From: Desulfobulbus sp.
Lineage (GTDB): Bacteria > Pseudomonadota > Gammaproteobacteria > Burkholderiales > Rhodocyclaceae
Assembly (NCBI GenBank): GCA_009782025.1
Contig: WQUQ01000349.1
Span: forward strand, 1-8,394
Direction: 5' to 3'
DNA: 8,394 nt
In this document: one piece after another, positions 6,409 to 8,394 of the stretch
Layout of the letters: each line of letters starts with the position of its first letter
Position numbering within the stretch: position 1 is the stretch's first letter
The notes under the pieces: model-generated
Seen by the model: the letters and a program-made list of their open reading frames with translations, nothing else
Database searches by the model: none
Told to the model about the DNA's origin: nothing
Program-made: the position numbers and the translations under genes

Positions 6409-8394
6409 ATGAATCTTGCCGATCTGCTGCGCTTTAAACACGTCGCCATCCAGTGCCACGACAACCCTGACGCCGACGCCATCGCCGCCGGTTTCGGGCT
6501 ATATACCTATTTCATGGCCCGAGGGATCGAAACCGTGCTTTTCCATGGCGGGAAGGCGCCGGTGGTCAAGCCCAATCTGGTCAAAATGCTGACGCTCTGC
6601 GGCATTCCCCTGGTGCATCAGGCGGCAAGCCGCGATTGGCCGGGCCTCTTGATTACCGTGGATTGCCAGTATGGCGCGGGCAATGTTTCGCCCATGCGCG
6701 GCGCCGAGGTGGCGGTCATCGACCACCATGTCCTGGAATGTCCGATGCCGGTTCTGTATGACGTTCGCCCCTATCTCGGCTCCTGCTCGACCCTGGTCTG
6801 GCTCCTGATGCGGGAGGCCGGCTTCCGCCTGGAAGAAATCGGGCCGCAACGGGGCGGCGCGCTGGTGACGGCCCTGTACTATGGCCTGTACACCGATACC
6901 TTGTTTTTCGCCGAGGTCAGGCACCCCCTCGACCGCGACCTGCGCGATGTGGACGGCGTCGTCGAGCCGATCATCCGCTCCCTGAGAAAATCCAACCTGT
7001 CGCTGGACGATCTGTCCATTGCCTCGACCGCCCTGGCCAAATTGCGCTTCGATCCCCAGGGCGGCTTTGCCCTGGTCGGCGCGCAGCCCTGCGACCCCAA
7101 CATCCTCGGTTTCATCAGCGATCTCGTCCTGCAAGTGGATGCCGTGGAGATCGCCGTCGCCTGGTGTGAAACGCAACTGGGTATCAAATATTCCGTGCGT
7201 TCCCTGGTCAGGGATTGCAAGGCTTCCGACCTGGCCGTCTGGCTCGCCGGCGAACTCGGCTCCGGCGGCGGTCACGCGGAAAAATCCGGCGGCTGGATCA
7301 GCGGGCATCACTACAGCGAACACCTGCCGAACCTCAGCCATGCCGACTACTTCGGCCGCCGGCTGCGCGACTACCTGGCCGCCTATACCGTCATCGACTG
7401 CGCCGCCGCGTCCGCGGCGAAGGACGCGCTGCCCGCAGAAATGACCCGGCGGGCGCAGTGTTATACCCGGCGCCCCCTGCGTCTGGCCTATGTGCCCGCC
7501 GAGGCCTTGCCGCGCGGCTCTTCGCTGCAAATCCGCATGCTCGAAGGCGACATCAGCCTGGCCATCGAGGCGGATACCTGTCTGATGATCGGCCTGCTCG
7601 GCGAGGTCTACCCCATCTCCAGCGCCGCCTTCCATAGCGCGTACCGCCCTCTCGACACGCCCCTGCAACTGACCCTGCCGTACACGCCCAGCGTGCTTGA
7701 TAAAACGACGGGAATCCGCCGCTCTCTGGACAACGTCGCCCGCCCCTGTCTGCGCCTGGGCGGCGGCGTGGTGCGCGCAGTGCGTCTGGAGCAAGGGGTC
7801 AAAGTCTTCACCCGCTGGGACCCGGACAATTATTTCAAGGGCGAAAAGGACGATTGGCTGGTTTGGTCGGAGGACGATCCCACGGACATCTACGTCGTCA
7901 CCGCGCCGCTCTTTCCCTTGCTGTACGCCGAAGAAACCGTGGAAACCAATGACGGGAGCGAAGTGCGCGACTACGCCGGCGTCGATGTGGCGGCGCAGCC
8001 CGGCGCGGTGCGGGTGCGCAAGAAACCGATCACCGTGACGGCGCATGTCGCGCCGCAAGCCGGCATCGCCGCCACCCGCGAAGGGGCCGTCCCCTACGCC
8101 ATCGGCGATGTGCTGGTCAGCGGCGTCGATGGCGAAACATGGCCCGTGCGCCCGGCGCATTTCGCCGCCGCCTACGCCCCCCAGCCTCCGCTGCAAGCGG
8201 GACAGGACGGCGTCTATCTGGCGCAATCGTGCGAAGCCGACGCCCTGTGCATGCCCGCCATCTTTTGCCTGAGCCTGAATAACGGCGGCTTGTTGTGGGG
8301 GCAGCGCGGCGACTGGTTGATCCAGCATGACGACGGAGAATACGGCATCGTCGGCGCGGCGCTGTTCGCCGCCACCTATGACATCCTGCACGCC
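6409..8394 (+). CDS. DHH/DHHA1 family phosphoesterase with multi-module C-terminal extension (3' end outside window)
   Basis: At least 662 codons, open at the right edge. Residues about 10-300 form a DHH-DHHA1 phosphoesterase (NrnA/RecJ-like superfamily). Motifs are HDNPDADAIAAG (17-28), TVDCQ with Asp85, IDHH (104-107), GLYTDT with Asp163, and the DHHA1 glycine motif GSGGGHAEKSGG (284-295). All expected metal-ligand aspartates and histidines are present, so it should be an active Mn-dependent phosphodiesterase. Relatives cut short oligonucleotides (nanoRNA), pAp, pGpG or cyclic dinucleotides; the substrate here is not readable from sequence. Residues about 355-662 lie beyond the catalytic core and form repeated modules (separate entry). 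There is no signal peptide or membrane helix, so it is cytoplasmic. ATG at 6409 is chosen because it starts about 16 residues before motif I; the next in-frame Met (36) would delete the motif. It lies in the same direction as yheS, 85 bp downstream. The DHH call is firm and the role unknown. Confidence 0.9.
   Translation, partial: MNLADLLRFKHVAIQCHDNPDADAIAAGFGLYTYFMARGIETVLFHGGKAPVVKPNLVKMLTLCGIPLVHQAASRDWPGLLITVDCQYGAGNVSPMRGAEVAVIDHHVLECPMPVLYDVRPYLGSCSTLVWLLMREAGFRLEEIGPQRGGALVTALYYGLYTDTLFFAEVRHPLDRDLRDVDGVVEPIIRSLRKSNLSLDDLSIASTALAKLRFDPQGGFALVGAQPCDPNILGFISDLVLQVDAVEIAVAWCETQLGIKYSVRSLVRDCKASDLAVWLAGELGSGGGHAEKSGGWISGHHYSEHLPNLSHADYFGRRLRDYLAAYTVIDCAAASAAKDALPAEMTRRAQCYTRRPLRLAYVPAEALPRGSSLQIRMLEGDISLAIEADTCLMIGLLGEVYPISSAAFHSAYRPLDTPLQLTLPYTPSVLDKTTGIRRSLDNVARPCLRLGGGVVRAVRLEQGVKVFTRWDPDNYFKGEKDDWLVWSEDDPTDIYVVTAPLFPLLYAEETVETNDGSEVRDYAGVDVAAQPGAVRVRKKPITVTAHVAPQAGIAATREGAVPYAIGDVLVSGVDGETWPVRPAHFAAAYAPQPPLQAGQDGVYLAQSCEADALCMPAIFCLSLNNGGLLWGQRGDWLIQHDDGEYGIVGAALFAATYDILHA
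7477..8379 (+). repeat. Four divergent PGDYG-like modules in the C-terminal half of the DHH protein
   Basis: Protein-level repeats within the DHH gene. The best-conserved 15-residue block occurs four times: GEVYPISSAAFHSAY (398-412), TDIYVVTAPLFPLLY (492-506), GETWPVRPAHFAAAY (575-589) and GEYGIVGAALFAATY (643-657). Each is preceded by a D-x-x-L or GD-W/V-L strand: ADTCLMIG, KDDWLVWS, GDVLVSGV and RGDWLIQH. The third unit also has VRVRKKPITVTA upstream, recalling small phage-type proteins that run RKKP... then PGDY... then GE-[FY]-P-x(4)-IF-x-x-TY. I identify the module by eye with the PGDYG-motif family. Its function is not known to me; a ligand- or partner-binding regulatory role is inferred. 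Copies are too divergent at DNA level to be a recent duplication. Confidence 0.65.

Noticed and set aside
6499..8391. A 630-codon open frame on the minus strand opposite the DHH gene
   Set aside because: It mirrors the DHH frame in GC-rich DNA, where few stop codons occur. The translation is compositionally odd (Arg/Gln/Gly/Ala-rich) with no domain I recognise, while the plus frame has clear DHH motifs.

Overview
The window looks like chromosomal DNA of a GC-rich betaproteobacterium. Rhodocyclales (Dechloromonas/Accumulibacter-like) is my best guess. It rests on protein style (MutY, YheS-type ABC-F protein, HD-GYP proteins with an N-terminal DUF3391-type region) and strong GC3 codon use, not on a database search. 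No rRNA, tRNA, CRISPR array or complete mobile element is visible.

Layout, left to right. (1) 1-272, minus strand: the N-terminal half of a flavin-reductase-like gene. Its family similarity stops near base 105, where GC falls abruptly to about 48%, so a mobile-element or other junction is suspected. (2) 344-1381, plus: mutY, the A/G-specific adenine glycosylase, starting at TTG and overlapping the next gene tail-to-tail by 29 bp. (3) 4353 down to 1353, minus: three interlocked genes. These are an intact HD-GYP c-di-GMP phosphodiesterase candidate, a small exported charged coiled-coil protein, and a second HD-GYP paralogue whose metal/catalytic signature is degraded (HD to KD, K to E, D to N). 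(4) 4354-4415: a 62-bp divergent promoter region with a perfect TATAAT immediately before the next start codon. (5) 4416-6323, plus: an ABC-F ATPase, almost certainly yheS. (6) 6409 to beyond the right edge, plus: a DHH/DHHA1 phosphoesterase with a long C-terminal extension. I read that extension as at least four divergent copies of a PGDYG-like module. It is open at base 8394, so its C-terminus is not seen.

How they fit together. mutY is DNA-repair housekeeping and yheS is a ribosome-associated ABC-F factor. The two accessory-looking parts are the HD-GYP / coiled-coil / degenerate HD-GYP operon and the multi-module DHH protein. The operon suggests an active c-di-GMP phosphodiesterase paired with a probably inactive sensor or partner copy and an envelope protein. 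The DHH enzyme could act on short oligonucleotides or nucleotide second messengers, possibly including the pGpG product of HD-GYP enzymes. That link is inference only, because the two loci are separated by yheS and transcribed divergently.
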